A stretch of 64,000 bases of DNA from positions 1 to 64,000 of the forward strand of contig NZ_JAHBGE010000083.1 of NCBI RefSeq assembly GCF_018390635.1, read 5' to 3'. This document shows positions 28,944 through 38,840 of this stretch, piece after piece; position 1 is the stretch's first letter, and the number at the start of each line of letters is the position of its first letter. The notes below the pieces were generated by a model. The model ran no database searches, had not been told where the DNA came from, and saw only the letters and a program-made list of their open reading frames with translations. The translations under genes were made by a program, and so were the position numbers. This stretch comes from Ancylobacter lacus. Its GTDB lineage: Bacteria; Pseudomonadota; Alphaproteobacteria; Rhizobiales; Xanthobacteraceae.

Positions 28944-29990
28944 TCAGCCGCCGGTCACGCTCATGTGCCGGCGCAGCGCCGGCGGGCGGCCAGGACGGTC
29001 GATCACGAAGTCGTGACCCTTCGGCTTGCGGAAGATGGCCTCGTCCAGAGCCGCCTGCAGCGCCTCGTCGCTCTCGGAGGCGCGCAGCGGCGCCCGGAGG
29101 TCGGCGGCGTCGTCCTGGCCGAGGCACATATAGAGGGTGCCGGTGCAGGTGACCCGCACACGGTTGCAGCCCTCGCAGAAATTATGCGTCAGCGGGGTGA
29201 TGAAGCCGAGCCGGCCGCCGGTCTCGGCGACACGCACGTAACGGGCGGGGCCGCCGGTGCGGTAGGGTATATCCTCCAGCGTCCAGCGCTGCGCCAGCCC
29301 CGCGCGCACCTCGGACAGGGGGAGATACTGGTCGAGCCGCTCGGCCCCGGTCTCGCCCAGCGGCATTACCTCGATCAGCGACACATCCATGCCGCGGCCA
29401 TGCGCCCAGGCGATGAGATCGGGAATCTCATGCTCGTTGTCGCCACGCAGCGCAACGGCATTGAGCTTCACCTTGAGCCCGGCGTTCTGGGCGGCGTCGA
29501 TGCCGGCCAGCACCTTGCCGAGGTCGCCCCAGCGGGTGAGGGCGCGGAACCGGTCCGGGTCCAGCGTGTCCAGCGAGACATTGATGCGCTCGACCCCGCA
29601 GGCCTTCAGATCGGCGGCGAAACGGGCAAGCTGCGAGCCGTTGGTGGTCAGGGTCAGCTCTTCCAGGGCGCCGCTTTCCAGATGCCGGCCGAGCGAGCGG
29701 AACAGCGTCATCACGTCGCGCCGCACCAGCGGCTCGCCGCCGGTGAGGCGCAGCTTGCGCACGCCGCGGGCGACGAAGGCGGAACAGAGACGGTCGAGCT
29801 CCTCGAGCGTGAGCAGTTCCGGCTTGGGCAGGAACGTCATGTGCTCGGCCATGCAGTAGACGCAGCGGAAATCGCACCGGTCGGTCACCGAGACGCGCAG
29901 ATAGGTCACCGCCCGGCCGAACGTATCCACCAGCGGCAGCCGCGGGGCGCCGAGCTGGGCGTCATCGAAGGTCGGATAGGCGTTGCGCAT
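28944..29990 (-). CDS. moaA: GTP 3',8-cyclase MoaA
   Basis: Radical SAM enzyme for the first step of molybdenum cofactor synthesis. The 348 residues carry the SAM-cluster motif C39-x3-C43-x2-C46 (CDFRCVYC), the SAM-binding GGEP, the second cluster [13 protein letters not shown] with a third Cys in that stretch, and the essential C-terminal GG (SVTGG). It is therefore complete. No other moa gene is beside it. The 258-bp divergent region to the DUF971 gene shows no structure I could recognise as a Moco riboswitch. Confidence 0.95.
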   Translation of the reverse strand: MRNAYPTFDDAQLGAPRLPLVDTFGRAVTYLRVSVTDRCDFRCVYCMAEHMTFLPKPELLTLEELDRLCSAFVARGVRKLRLTGGEPLVRRDVMTLFRSLGRHLESGALEELTLTTNGSQLARFAADLKACGVERINVSLDTLDPDRFRALTRWGDLGKVLAGIDAAQNAGLKVKLNAVALRGDNEHEIPDLIAWAHGRGMDVSLIEVMPLGETGAERLDQYLPLSEVRAGLAQRWTLEDIPYRTGGPARYVRVAETGGRLGFITPLTHNFCEGCNRVRVTCTGTLYMCLGQDDAADLRAPLRASESDEALQAALDEAIFRKPKGHDFVIDRPGRPPALRRHMSVTGG

Positions 29991-30248
29991 CGCATCATCT
30001 TTCGCTGCGCCGCACGCAAGCGCGCGGCATCATTAAAGAATTTCTAGACGTGCGTTCCCGGCCTGCCAAGCTGCAAGGCCCTATCGGTCGATAGCCAGAG
30101 CCGTTCGCCGGGTCACGAGCGTGCGAGGGGGCAAAGGACGGTGTCGGCGGGAGACCCGTCACTCTCAGTCGCGCCGCGGACGCGCGGCTCTCTTGGCGGT
30201 GAGGCCACCTCTGTCTATGTGGGGAGTCTGACCGCGAGGAGAAGAGCC

Positions 30249-30629
30249 GTGACCGACGCCTGGCCGACCGAAATCCGCCTGCACAAGGACCGCCGAACGC
30301 TCTCCGTCGCTTTCGACGACGGTCGGGCCTATGATCTGCCGGCCGAATATCTGCGGGTGGAAAGCCCCTCGGCGGAAGTGCAGGGCCATTCGCCGGCGGA
30401 CCGCCAGCTCGTCGCCGGTAAGCGCGAGGTCCGCATCCAGGAAGTCATCCCGGTCGGGCACTACGCCGTGCGCCTGATCTTCGACGATACCCACTCCACG
30501 GGCATCTTCACCTGGGACACCTTCCGCACGCTGGGCGAGGAGCAGGCCGAGCGGTGGAAGCGCTACCTGCAGGAGCTGGCGGCGAAGAATCTTTCCCGCG
30601 ATGCCGCCGGCGCCGCCCGCCACCACTGA
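30249..30629 (+). CDS. DUF971 (GBBH-like N-terminal domain) protein
   Basis: 126-residue protein consisting of one GBBH-like beta domain: EIRLHKDRRTLSVAFDDGRAYDLPAEYLR, then the C-terminal YAVRLIFDDTHSTGIFTWDTF. It starts at GTG 30249 after a clear GAGGAGA. A longer frame upstream lacks similarity. DUF971 proteins often occur beside Fe-S or molybdenum cofactor genes such as mrp and moaA, as here (divergent from moaA). A part in Fe-S or Moco metabolism is likely but unproven. Confidence 0.85.
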   Translation: MTDAWPTEIRLHKDRRTLSVAFDDGRAYDLPAEYLRVESPSAEVQGHSPADRQLVAGKREVRIQEVIPVGHYAVRLIFDDTHSTGIFTWDTFRTLGEEQAERWKRYLQELAAKNLSRDAAGAARHH

Positions 30630-30656
30630 GGCGGAGGGCGCGCCGCGGCCGCCGGT

Positions 30657-31253
30657 TCAGTTCAGCACGATTACCTTGGTGCCGACCTTCACGCGCGCGT
30701 AGAGGTCCTCGACATCCTCGTTGGTCATGCGGAAGCAGCCGGAGGAGACCGCCTGCCCGATGGTCTCCGGCTCGTTGGAGCCGTGGATGCGGTACCACGA
30801 GCTGCCGAGATACATGGCGCGCGCGCCCAGCGGGTTGTCGATGCCGCCGGGCATGTAGCGCGGCAGGTCGGGACGGCGCTTCAGCATGGGCGGCGGCGGG
30901 GTCCATCCCGGCCATTCCGCCTTGCGGGTGATGGTCTTCACGCCCGACCAGCGGAAGCCGTCGCGGCCGACGCCGATGCCGTATTTCAGCGCGGTGCCGT
31001 CGGGCTGAACCAGATAGAGCCGCCGCTCGCTGGTGCGGATGACGATGGTGCCGGGAGCGTAATTGCCCTCGAACGCCACCACCTGGCGCGGGATCGGCGA
31101 ACTGGCATAGGCGCCCGAGCGGGGGCCGTTGCCGAAATCGGAGGGCCGCCCGAAGAACGGGAACACCGAATCGATGGCCATGGCCGGCGCCACGCCGGCG
31201 GCGGTGATGGCCGCCAGCAGCGCGCCGCGGACGAGAAGATCGGTCAGTCTCAT
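30657..31253 (-). CDS. L,D-transpeptidase (YkuD domain)
   Basis: 198-residue periplasmic enzyme. A signal peptide (residues 1-26, ending APAMA) is followed by a YkuD catalytic domain from about residue 66. The active-site signature is H157-G-S-N with SSGCFRM, in which C173 is the nucleophile that forms 3-3 peptidoglycan or protein-peptidoglycan crosslinks. ATG 31253 gives a proper signal peptide; a TTG four codons upstream is an alternative. It is convergent with DUF971. Confidence 0.9.
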   Translation of the reverse strand: MRLTDLLVRGALLAAITAAGVAPAMAIDSVFPFFGRPSDFGNGPRSGAYASSPIPRQVVAFEGNYAPGTIVIRTSERRLYLVQPDGTALKYGIGVGRDGFRWSGVKTITRKAEWPGWTPPPPMLKRRPDLPRYMPGGIDNPLGARAMYLGSSWYRIHGSNEPETIGQAVSSGCFRMTNEDVEDLYARVKVGTKVIVLN

Positions 31254-31458
31254 TCCAAGCCCCAACGCTTACAGCCGGCCATGGCTCGTCACGGCCGGCG
31301 TCACAGCCGTCTGTCCGCAGGTGCCGCGAGGGTCTCGCCGCGGGCATGTCGGGACCGACGGTATTACGGGGCAGTATAGCCCGATACGACGAACAAAGTG
31401 TTGATGCCGCTGCGTCTGGCCCAGCGGCGCATTGTTCGCCGTCGGCGCGAGCCGGACG

Positions 31459-31866
31459 TCAGTCGTTCCAGAGGCCGAACTCGGTCCACTTTTCCTTGGG
31501 TATCACCGCGCCCACCTTGTAGTGAAAATCGACCACGCTCATGTGGTTGCCGCTGAGGGTGCAGGAATAGCTGAAGCGGTACCACTGGCCTTCGCGGCGA
31601 AGCGCGCCGCCTTCCCCGCTGGCCTTGTTGCCGTTCAGCTTGGGCTCGGAGATCGCGTCGATCAGCACCCGGTCCGTATGGCGCCACTGGGAATCGCCGG
31701 AGAGGGCCTTCATCGCGCCGAGGTCGCAAACCTGGGTCACGAGTTCAGTCGGATCGAGCTTTTCGAGGCTCTTCTCCAGTTTCTCGCTGACCTCGGCCTG
31801 TGCGGCGGCGAGCGGTGCGAGGCAAAAACCGGCGAGAAGGAGAGCGGCGAGCGGGCGGCGACGCAT
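31459..31866 (-). CDS. DUF930 secreted protein
   Basis: 135 residues with a signal peptide (MRRRPLAALLLAGFCLAPLAAAQA). The mature part has the family pattern of a short helix, LDPTELVTQVCDLGAMKAL, then GEGGALRREGQWYRFSYSCTLSGNHMSV and IPKEKWTEFGLW. The two cysteines probably form a disulfide. DUF930 proteins are found in Hyphomicrobiales; their function is not known. ATG 31866 fits the signal peptide; the open frame continues upstream without similarity. Confidence 0.78.
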   Translation of the reverse strand: MRRRPLAALLLAGFCLAPLAAAQAEVSEKLEKSLEKLDPTELVTQVCDLGAMKALSGDSQWRHTDRVLIDAISEPKLNGNKASGEGGALRREGQWYRFSYSCTLSGNHMSVVDFHYKVGAVIPKEKWTEFGLWND

Positions 31867-32013
31867 TGGACCGTTCCTCGAATCAGACAATGGCGCCCCA
31901 TGGGTTCTGCGTGGCGAAAAGGGCCGCGACGTCGTGGCGTCGGCCGGATCGGTCGCCTGCCTGACCATGGCACCGTGGTGAGATTATGATGAGGCCAACG
32001 TGTTGCGACCCCG

Positions 32014-32622
32014 TTACCACCCCACCAGCCGGTTGACGATCGCGCCCAGCCCGACCGCCGCGCCGAGGGCGATGACGAAGGCGAAAACGATGGCCCGGCG
32101 CGCTTCCCGTTGCACCCGCAGCGGCGCCACTTCCCGGTGCAGCCGGGCCCCCGCAGCGGCCATCGCCTCCTCCGCCGAGCTGTGCACGCGAACGCCCTCG
32201 GCCAGAATCATCAGGTTTTCCGGGAGACCGAAATCCTCGATCAGATTGCCGTCGCCGTCGCGCCCCCCTGTACCCCCGGGCGCGACGCGATCCGCCAGCG
32301 GGCGGGTGTCGGCCGACCAGAGGAATACCGGCAGGCCCCTGGCCTGCGCATAGCCCAGTTCCCACGCCGTTCCGGGGTCCATGTGCGGGCCGCGGAACGG
32401 GGTGATGTTGGCGACCACGGCCTCGCAGCCGTCGAGCAGAGCTATGCAGTTGGCCCGGATCGCGGCGGCGCCCTGCGGGGCGCTGCCCGGATGTGCGAGG
32501 TCGAGCGGGTAAACGCCAACCGCGCCATGTTCGGTGCACAGTGCCTTGAGCCGCTCGCCTTCGGCTGCGGCATCGGGACGGAAAACCTCCGGCCCGGCGA
32601 GATAGATGCGTGGAAGCGACAT
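32014..32622 (-). CDS. nucleoside 2-deoxyribosyltransferase-like protein with C-terminal membrane anchor
   Basis: 202 residues. The N-terminal 150 form a Rossmann-like deoxyribosyltransferase domain: RIYLAGPEVF at 5-14, NITPFRGPHMDPGTAWELGYA with candidate nucleophile E88, and the NLMILAEGVRVH end. The last 27 residues (about 176-196) are a hydrophobic helix, unusual for a cytosolic salvage enzyme, so the enzyme should be tethered to the inner membrane with the catalytic domain inside. It lies 34 bp downstream of tRNA-Val on the same strand. Its substrate may be a modified or damaged nucleotide rather than a normal deoxynucleoside. Confidence 0.82.
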   Translation of the reverse strand: MSLPRIYLAGPEVFRPDAAAEGERLKALCTEHGAVGVYPLDLAHPGSAPQGAAAIRANCIALLDGCEAVVANITPFRGPHMDPGTAWELGYAQARGLPVFLWSADTRPLADRVAPGGTGGRDGDGNLIEDFGLPENLMILAEGVRVHSSAEEAMAAAGARLHREVAPLRVQREARRAIVFAFVIALGAAVGLGAIVNRLVGW

Positions 32623-32656
32623 GTGGCACGCCCTTCTGCGGGGAGGGCGGGGCCGA

Positions 32657-32731
32657 TGGTGGGCGATGCAGGGATTGAACCTGCGACCCCTCCCGTGTGA
32701 AGGGAGTGCTCTCCCGCTGAGCTAATCGCCC
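32657..32731 (-). tRNA. tRNA-Val (anticodon CAC)
   Basis: Read on the minus strand, the acceptor arm GGGCGAT pairs with ATCGCCC. The D-arm is GCTCAGCGGGAGAGC. The anticodon stem CTCCC/GGGAG encloses loop TTCACAC with anticodon CAC, which reads GUG valine codons. The T-arm is GCAGG-TTCAATC-CCTGC. The discriminator A and the CCA end are encoded. All arms pair fully. Confidence 0.97.
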
Positions 32732-32777
32732 GCCGACCATCAAGGTGCGCGGATTTAGTGTGTCAGACCGAGCGGTG

Positions 32778-33491
32778 TCAAGCGCGCTCCACCGCGCTAT
32801 CCGCAAGCAATCGCTCCACCGCCGCCGGCAGATGGTCGAAATGCTCCAGCAGCACGTCGCCGCCGAGCTCGTGGGCCGGGGTGTCGGTGTAGCCGAACGG
32901 CACCACGATGACCGGCACCCGGGCGTTACGGGCGGTGAGCACGTCGGTCATGCTGTCGCCGACCATGACCGCGCGGGTTGGCAGGCCGCCGGCCTGGGCG
33001 ATGGTCTCCAGCAGATGCCGCGCGTCGGGCTTGTGGGCGCCGTAGGTGTCGGCGCCGGCGATCACCGCGAAGCGGTCCTTCAGGCCGAGCCGTTCCAGCA
33101 GCATCACCGAGAGATATTCCAGCTTGTTGGTGCACACGGCGAGCACGTGGCCCTGCGCCGTGAGGGTATCCAGCGCCGCCACGAGGCCGGGGAAAGGCCG
33201 GGAGACATCGGCGATATGGGCGGCGTAATGCTCGAGGAAGCGGGCATAGAGCTTGTCCGCGGCCGGGGCGTCCAGTTCGATGCCGGCGGCCGCGAGGCCG
33301 CGCTGGACCAGCGCGCGGGCGCCGGCGCCGATCATCTTGCGGGTGTCTTCGCGCGGCAGGCGGGCGGCGCCCGCCTCGTCGAGCACCACGTCCAGCGTGT
33401 CGAGCAGGTCGGGCGCGGTATCGACCAGCGTACCGTCGAGGTCGAAGGCGATGACCGCCGGGTGGGACGAGCGATGCGGGGCGTCGGACAT
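32778..33491 (-). CDS. gph: phosphoglycolate phosphatase (HAD family)
   Basis: 237-residue HAD hydrolase: motif I FDLDGTLVDTAPDL (nucleophile and acid Asp) near residue 15, motif II VCTNK, motif III Lys in AHKPD and motif IV GDSMTDVLTA. Length and the DTAPDL cap entry fit Gph, which clears 2-phosphoglycolate from photorespiration-like reactions or DNA repair. AAGGAGAGA precedes ATG 33491. It lies upstream of tRNA-Val on the same strand. Confidence 0.87.
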   Translation of the reverse strand: MSDAPHRSSHPAVIAFDLDGTLVDTAPDLLDTLDVVLDEAGAARLPREDTRKMIGAGARALVQRGLAAAGIELDAPAADKLYARFLEHYAAHIADVSRPFPGLVAALDTLTAQGHVLAVCTNKLEYLSVMLLERLGLKDRFAVIAGADTYGAHKPDARHLLETIAQAGGLPTRAVMVGDSMTDVLTARNARVPVIVVPFGYTDTPAHELGGDVLLEHFDHLPAAVERLLADSAVERA

Positions 33492-33730
33492 GGTCTCTCC
33501 TTGCAGCGCGAAGGGCGTGGCGCGTGCCGCGCCGGCGGCCGAAACATGAAGACGGTGACAGTGCGGAAGGCTGCGCCGGCGGGTTTCCGGCGGCTTTGCC
33601 GGCGCGGACTTTTCCCCGTCCGCCACATGCCTACAATCCTGCCGCTTTTACTGTCCAGCGTACCGCGTCTATCGGGCACACATCGGCGGCGTTCGCGCCG
33701 GCGTGACGCCATCTTCTACGGGAGCCGTTC

Positions 33731-34171
33731 ATGACGTTGACCCTGCCGCTGCGTACCGCCCTGCCGGCGGCGCTGTTCCTTCTCGCCGGCCTGTCCGGCG
33801 GGGCGATGGCGCAATCGGCCACGCCGCCCGCGGCTGGCCCGGCCTTCGACTTCGCCTCGCCCCCTTCGGCGCAGGCGAACCGGCTCTATTCCGTGAACGC
33901 CGCCACGGGCGAGGTGTCGGCCTGCCAGTTCGAGCGGCCGGAGGGCAGTCTCGTCGGCGTCACCCGCTGCTTCGCCCGCGACGCCAGCGCCGGACCCCAG
34001 ACCACCCAGGGCGGTTTCGCCCTGATGTCCACGCATTATTCCGGCGAAACCGGCGTGTTCCGGGTCAACACCGTCACCGGGGAGATGAGCGTGTGCTATG
34101 TTCGCGACATGCCGCGTTCCGGTGGAGGGGCGCCCGAGCCTTCCGTCGTGTGCACGCCGCCGACGAAGTAG
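33731..34171 (+). CDS. secreted protein with two VN-x2-TGE-x-S-x-C repeats
   Basis: 146 residues: signal peptide (cleavage near GAMAQS, residue 28), then two similar units. RLYSVNAATGEVSACQFERP runs to a second Cys (GVTRC), and GVFRVNTVTGEMSVCYVRDMP also runs to a second Cys (SVVC). Each unit looks like two beta strands closed by a disulfide. I do not recognise a named family. The repeat resembles short propeller-like blade segments that read a bound ligand, but two units are too few for a propeller. It is divergent from gph and upstream of rpiA. Confidence 0.75.
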   Translation: MTLTLPLRTALPAALFLLAGLSGGAMAQSATPPAAGPAFDFASPPSAQANRLYSVNAATGEVSACQFERPEGSLVGVTRCFARDASAGPQTTQGGFALMSTHYSGETGVFRVNTVTGEMSVCYVRDMPRSGGGAPEPSVVCTPPTK

Positions 34172-34352
34172 CCGGAACCCTCCGCTGGCCGGCTTTTCCG
34201 GTGGGCCGTGTCACCGCCCAAGTGACGCAGCCCGCAGGGCCGCGAGCCGGCTTGTCCTGCCGCCGGTTCGGCGGTAGAGCCCAACCGGCAGGTTGGCTTG
34301 TCTGGCGCAGCCGGAGAGCCGCGACGCGCGGGTCGTCGGGTCGGGGGAACGG

Positions 34353-35054
34353 ATGTCGGACGCTGAATTCTTGAAACGCAAGGCCGCCGCGCGCGCGCTG
34401 GAACTCGTGCGCAGCGGCATGAAGCTCGGCCTCGGCACCGGCTCCACGGCGAAGCACTTCGTCGAGCTGCTGGCCGAGCGCGTGCAGGAGGGGCTGGAAG
34501 TCGTCGGCGTTCCCACCTCGGAGCAGACCCGCGCCCTTGCCGAGAGCCTTGGCGTGCCGCTCGCCACGCTGGACGAGCAGCCGGTGCTCGATCTCTGCAT
34601 CGATGGCGCCGACGAGGTCGGGCCGGATTTCGTGCTGATCAAGGGTGGCGGCGGCGCGCTGCTGCGCGAGAAGATCGTCGCCACCGCGGCCGCGCAGATG
34701 GTCGTCATCGCCGATGCCAGCAAGCACGTGCAGCAGCTCGGCAAATTTCCGCTCCCGATCGAGGTGGTGGATTTCGGCGTCGCCGCCATCCGCCGCGGAA
34801 TCGACCGGGCGGCGCGGGCGTCCGGCTGCCATGGCCTTCTGACCTTGCGTCGCCGTGCGGACGGCCATGTTTTCGTCACGGATCAGGGACACCTGATCCT
34901 TGATGCCGCGTATGGTGTCATTCCGGACCCCGGCGCGCTCGCGGCGCGACTTGCCGAGGTGCCGGGCGTCGTTGAACATGGGCTTTTCATCGGCCTGGCG
35001 AGCCGGGTCATTCTCGCAGGCGCCAGTGGCGTGACGGTGCTCGACCGTCCGTGA
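34353..35054 (+). CDS. rpiA: ribose-5-phosphate isomerase A
   Basis: 233-residue enzyme of the non-oxidative pentose phosphate pathway and the Calvin cycle. It shows [16 protein letters not shown] (phosphate loop), [12 protein letters not shown] with catalytic Asp residues, [13 protein letters not shown] with the catalytic Glu, and ADASKHV with the catalytic Lys. ATG 34353 follows GGGGAAC. DUF2059 follows after 23 bp, so both are probably co-transcribed. Confidence 0.93.
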   Translation: MSDAEFLKRKAAARALELVRSGMKLGLGTGSTAKHFVELLAERVQEGLEVVGVPTSEQTRALAESLGVPLATLDEQPVLDLCIDGADEVGPDFVLIKGGGGALLREKIVATAAAQMVVIADASKHVQQLGKFPLPIEVVDFGVAAIRRGIDRAARASGCHGLLTLRRRADGHVFVTDQGHLILDAAYGVIPDPGALAARLAEVPGVVEHGLFIGLASRVILAGASGVTVLDRP

Positions 35055-35077
35055 CACATTCTGGCAGGGAGATTTTC

Positions 35078-35641
35078 ATGCAGGTTCCGTTTCAGGAACG
35101 GAAGACTTTCGCGGCGCGGATCGGCGGCGGCCTCGCGGTGCTGATGCTGGCGGGCGGTCTCGCCGGGGTGGCCTCGCCGGCTCTGGCGCAGACGGCGCCG
35201 GCCCCTGCCGCCACGCCTGCCCCGAGCGCGGCCAATATCGCCCTCGGCAAGGAGCTGCTCTCCGTCAACGGGGAATCGAAAAGCTTCGATTCGCTCATCC
35301 GTGGCATCATCGAGCAGGCTGCGGCCAGCTTCGTGCAGGCGAACCCGGACCTGATCCGTGAGCTTCGCGATGTCGCGAACGCGCTGGTGCCGCAATATGA
35401 GAGCCGCCGGTCCGAGATCGACGACATTCTCGCCCGCGCCTATGCGGTGAACTTCACCGAGGCGGAGCTGAAGGAGATGATCGTCTTCTACAAGACTCCC
35501 ACCGGCAAGAAGCTCGTCGAGAAGCGCCAGGCGCTGCTGGACCAGGGCATGCGCGGCATCCAGGCCTGGGGCGGTCAGTTCGCCAAGGAGATGGAAGTGA
35601 AGGTCCGCGAAGAGATGAAGAAGCGCGGCTACACTATCTGA
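35078..35641 (+). CDS. DUF2059 secreted protein
   Basis: 187 residues with an N-terminal signal peptide (about 38 residues, ending SPALAQ), an Ala/Pro linker, and a helical DUF2059 domain (residues 100-180) with the family core [32 protein letters not shown]. The function is not established; the domain is periplasmic. It follows rpiA closely and ends before a bidirectional terminator. Confidence 0.85.
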   Translation: MQVPFQERKTFAARIGGGLAVLMLAGGLAGVASPALAQTAPAPAATPAPSAANIALGKELLSVNGESKSFDSLIRGIIEQAAASFVQANPDLIRELRDVANALVPQYESRRSEIDDILARAYAVNFTEAELKEMIVFYKTPTGKKLVEKRQALLDQGMRGIQAWGGQFAKEMEVKVREEMKKRGYTI

Positions 35642-35676
35642 GCCGCCGCCTCGCGGGTGCAGCTACATTGCTCATG

Positions 35677-35706
35677 AAAATGCCCGGCCTTTCGGCCGGG
35701 CATTTT
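35677..35706. terminator. bidirectional intrinsic terminator
   Basis: AAAATGCCCGGCC (35677-35689) pairs with GGCCGGGCATTTT (35694-35706), a 13-bp stem with a TTTC loop, A-rich on the left and T-rich on the right. It can therefore stop transcription from both DUF2059 (plus) and tctA (minus). Confidence 0.9.
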
Positions 35707-35731
35707 CTTTGGCAGCAGGCGGCGCGGCCGG

Positions 35732-37243
35732 TCAATCCTCGTCCGCCCCCACCGGGGCGCGGTGGCCGGTGATGAGCTTGAACAGCAGCGGGCCGAACAG
35801 CGCCAGCGCCGCCAGCGCCAGCAGCACCAGCGCGACCGGGCTCTGGAACAGCGTCAACGGGTCGCCGACGCTGATCGCCAGCGCCCGCCGGAGCTGCTGC
35901 TCCGCCAGCGGCCCGAGGATGAGGCCAACGACCACCGGGGCGATGGGGTAGTCGTAGCGGCGCAGCACGTAGCCCAACAGGCCGAACGCCACCAGCATGC
36001 CGAGCTCGACCAGCGAGGGGTTGGCCCCCAGCGTGCCCAGCGTGGCGAAGACGAGGATGCCGGCATAGAGCCACGGCCGCGGAATCGCCAGCAGCCGCAC
36101 CCAGATGCCGACCAGCGGCAGGTTGAGGATCAGCAGCATCGCGTTGGCGATGAACAGGCTGGCGATCAGGCCCCAGACGAGATCCGGCGCGGTGGCGAAC
36201 AGCAGCGGCCCCGGATTGAGGCCATATTGCTGGAAGCCGGCGAGCATGATCGCGGCGGTCGCCGAGGTCGGCAGGCCCAGGGTCAGAAGCGGCACCAGCA
36301 CGCCGGCCGCCGCGGCATTGTTGGCCGCCTCCGGCCCGGCGACGCCTTCGATGGCACCGTTGCCGAATTCCTCCGGCTTGCGGCACAGCCGCTTCTCCAG
36401 CGCGTAGGAGAGGAAGGTGGGTATCTCCGCGCCGCCCGCCGGCATGGCGCCGATCGGGAATCCGAGCACGGTGCCGCGCAGCCACGGCTTCCACGAGCGC
36501 TTCCAGTCCTCGCGGTTCATGAACACCGAGCCCTTCACCGGCTCGATGATTTCGTCGGCCCGCGCGCCGGCGGCGGCGACCGAGAGGGTCTCGCCGATGG
36601 CGAACAGCGCGACCGCCAGCGTGGTCACCTCCACCCCGTCCAGCAGGTCCGGGATGCCGAAGGAAAGCCGGGCCTGGCCGCTCTGCAGGTCGATGCCGAT
36701 GAGGCCGAGGGTGAGGCCGATGAAGAGGCTGGTGAGGCCACGCGTGACGGAGGAGCCGAACGCCGCCGAGACGGTGCAGAACGCCAGCACCATCAGGGCG
36801 AAATAATCCTCCGGCCCGAAGGAGATCGCGATATCGACCACGGTAGGCGCGATCAGCGCGAGGCCGAGGGTCGCGATGGTGCCGGCGACGAAGGAGCCGA
36901 TGGCGGCGGTGGCGAGCGCCGGCCCGCCGCGCCCGGCGCGGGCCATCTTGTTGCCCTCCAGCGCGGTGACGATGGAGGAACTCTCGCCGGGCGTGTTCAG
37001 CAGGATGGACGCGGTGGAGCCGCCATACATGCCGCCATAGTAGATGCCGGCGAACATGATGAGCGAGCCGGCGGGGTCGAGCTTGAAGGTGATCGGCAGC
37101 AGCAGGGCCACGGTGAGCGCGGGCCCGATGCCGGGCAGCACGCCCACCGCGGTTCCGAGCATGACGCCGACAAAGGCGAACAGCAGGTTGGCCGGCTGAA
37201 GGGCGACCATCACGCCCTGGGCGAGTGCGGCGAAGCTTTCCAT
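35732..37243 (-). CDS. tctA: tripartite tricarboxylate transporter permease TctA
   Basis: 503-residue large membrane subunit with about twelve helices. It has the TctA signatures [17 protein letters not shown] near residue 38 and [19 protein letters not shown] near residue 70, with the mirrored [19 protein letters not shown] in the second half. It couples ion influx to uptake of citrate or another carboxylate delivered by TctC. It lies 12 bp downstream of tctB, the last gene of the tctCBA operon. Confidence 0.93.
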   Translation of the reverse strand: MESFAALAQGVMVALQPANLLFAFVGVMLGTAVGVLPGIGPALTVALLLPITFKLDPAGSLIMFAGIYYGGMYGGSTASILLNTPGESSSIVTALEGNKMARAGRGGPALATAAIGSFVAGTIATLGLALIAPTVVDIAISFGPEDYFALMVLAFCTVSAAFGSSVTRGLTSLFIGLTLGLIGIDLQSGQARLSFGIPDLLDGVEVTTLAVALFAIGETLSVAAAGARADEIIEPVKGSVFMNREDWKRSWKPWLRGTVLGFPIGAMPAGGAEIPTFLSYALEKRLCRKPEEFGNGAIEGVAGPEAANNAAAAGVLVPLLTLGLPTSATAAIMLAGFQQYGLNPGPLLFATAPDLVWGLIASLFIANAMLLILNLPLVGIWVRLLAIPRPWLYAGILVFATLGTLGANPSLVELGMLVAFGLLGYVLRRYDYPIAPVVVGLILGPLAEQQLRRALAISVGDPLTLFQSPVALVLLALAALALFGPLLFKLITGHRAPVGADED

Positions 37244-37255
37244 GTCGAAACGTCC

Positions 37256-37735
37256 TCAGATCAGCCGTTCGAGCGGGCCGGCCGGCAGCGAGAGCTGGAG
37301 CCCCTTGGCGAACAGGATGTAGATGACGAACGACAGCACGGTGCCGGCGAGGATGTGCGCCCAGAGCGGGCCGCGGCCGAAGCCGCGGGCGGTCGCCGCG
37401 AACAGCCAGCCGGTGGCGATGGAGAAGCCGGCGAAGGGCAACAGCGCGATCTGTCCCAGCAGCCCGCCGAGGACCCAGGCCATCGGCTTCAGCTCATCGC
37501 GCGGCCGCGCCTCGTCGATGCCCCGCATCGCCTCCACCGCATTGGCGATGGCCAGCAGCGCCAGCCCGACCGCGATCAGCGTGGGGAAGGCGGCAGGGCC
37601 TACCGCGGAATGGGCGGCGACGTTGGAGAGGCGCCAGGCGTCCCAGCCGACGACCGCCGCCACGCCGCCGAGCGCGGCGGCGATGGCAAGGCGGGCCTTG
37701 TCCGGGCCGGAGGGTGAGGCGGAGGTCTCGCTCAT
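37256..37735 (-). CDS. tctB: tripartite tricarboxylate transporter small subunit TctB
   Basis: 159-residue protein with four hydrophobic helices, the topology of TctB. The [20 protein letters not shown] segment after helix 1 is the usual family marker (normally G-x-x-x-FP). It partners with TctA in the inner membrane. ATG 37735 is chosen because upstream codons lack similarity. It is separated from tctC by 121 bp with a strong hairpin. Confidence 0.87.
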   Translation of the reverse strand: MSETSASPSGPDKARLAIAAALGGVAAVVGWDAWRLSNVAAHSAVGPAAFPTLIAVGLALLAIANAVEAMRGIDEARPRDELKPMAWVLGGLLGQIALLPFAGFSIATGWLFAATARGFGRGPLWAHILAGTVLSFVIYILFAKGLQLSLPAGPLERLI

Positions 37736-37770
37736 GGCAGGGCTGTCCGAAGGAGGGCGGGAGGGGCGCA

Positions 37771-37802
37771 AAACGCACGAGGACCGCGGGGCGCGGTCCT
37801 CG
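37771..37802 (-). terminator. hairpin with weak T tract between tctC and tctB (partial terminator)
   Basis: CGAGGACCGCG (37778-37788) pairs perfectly with CGCGGTCCTCG (37792-37802) around a GGG loop. Read on the minus strand, the stem is followed by TGCGTTTT. It lies between the binding-protein gene and the permease genes, where partial termination or mRNA protection would give more TctC than TctBA. Confidence 0.7.
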
Positions 37803-37856
37803 GCTGGTGGTCGGGTCGCCGTGGCGGGCGGACTCCCGGCGCAAGCCGGGGGCGGT

Positions 37857-38840
37857 TCACTGGCTGAGGCCGACCTCCTTGAGGATGACCTGGGTGGCCG
37901 CGATGTCCTTGGCGAGCTGCGCCTGGAAGGCAGGGCCGGAGAGATAGGTGTTGGCCCAGCCCTTGGCGGCGAGGATGTCCTGCCAGGTCTTGGACGCCGC
38001 CATCTTGTCGATGGTTTCGGTCAGGGTCGCCTTCTGCACGTCGGTGATGCCCGGCGCGGCGGCGACCATGCGCCAGTTCTGGATTTCGACATCGATGCCG
38101 CTCTCCTTGAAGGTCGGCACCTCCGGGGCTTCCGGCAGCCGCCCGGCGCTGGAGACGGCGAGAATGCGCAGCTTGCCGGCCTTGGCCTGCGCCACATACT
38201 CGCTGAGGCTCGAAATGCCGGCGGTGACCTTGCCGCCGAGGATCGAGGCGAGGGATTCGCCGCCGCCGGAGAAGGCGATGTAGTTGATCCTGGTGGGGTC
38301 GACCCCGACCGCCTTGGCGATCAGCCCCGCGGTGATGTGGTCGGTGCCGCCCGCCGAGCCGCCGGCCCAGGAGACCTTCTGCGGGTCGGCCTTCAGCGCC
38401 GCCACGAGATCGGCCGCCGTCTTCAGCGGCGAGGCGGCCGGCACCGCGATGGCCTCGTATTCGCCGGTGAGGCGGGCGATCGGGGTGACCTGGCTGAGGT
38501 CGACCGGCGATTTGTTGGTGATGATGGCGCCCACCATCACATAGCCGCCGACGATCAGGGCGTTGGGGTCGCCCTTGGAGCCGTTGACGAACTGGGCGAG
38601 GCCGATGGTGCCGCCGGCGCCGGGCACGTTCATCACCTGCACATTGGTGGCGAGCTTGTCGGCCTGGAGCGCCTGCTGCATCGAGCGGGCGGTCTGGTCC
38701 CAGCCGCCGCCCGGCGCGGCCGGCGCGATGATGCGCAGATCCCCGACCTGGGCCTGTGCCGCGCCGAAGGGCAGCACCGCCGCCAGCGCGAGGGCGGCGA
38801 GGGTGCTGCGGCGGGAAAGGGGGCGAACGCGAAAGGCCAT
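37857..38840 (-). CDS. tctC: tripartite tricarboxylate transporter receptor TctC (Bug family)
   Basis: 327-residue periplasmic binding protein of the Bug/TctC family. The signal peptide ends near AAQAQ (residue 31). The ligand-contact region [16 protein letters not shown] follows, then [13 protein letters not shown] and the second-domain marks [13 protein letters not shown] and [18 protein letters not shown] strong AGGAGGA precedes ATG 38840. It is the first gene of a complete tctCBA operon. The WDQTAR variant, rather than the more common TD, suggests a ligand of the tricarballylate/citrate subgroup, which is inference. Confidence 0.92.
   Translation of the reverse strand: MAFRVRPLSRRSTLAALALAAVLPFGAAQAQVGDLRIIAPAAPGGGWDQTARSMQQALQADKLATNVQVMNVPGAGGTIGLAQFVNGSKGDPNALIVGGYVMVGAIITNKSPVDLSQVTPIARLTGEYEAIAVPAASPLKTAADLVAALKADPQKVSWAGGSAGGTDHITAGLIAKAVGVDPTRINYIAFSGGGESLASILGGKVTAGISSLSEYVAQAKAGKLRILAVSSAGRLPEAPEVPTFKESGIDVEIQNWRMVAAAPGITDVQKATLTETIDKMAASKTWQDILAAKGWANTYLSGPAFQAQLAKDIAATQVILKEVGLSQ

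Noticed and set aside
29991-30248. Possible molybdenum cofactor riboswitch upstream of moaA.
   Set aside because: Only short GC-rich stems are visible, none with the arrangement known for that riboswitch.
35762-37717. 651-codon open frame antisense to tctA and tctB.
   Set aside because: Low-complexity shadow translation (runs of Arg, Asp, Gln and Gly) with no signal or motif; tctA and tctB on the other strand are clear.
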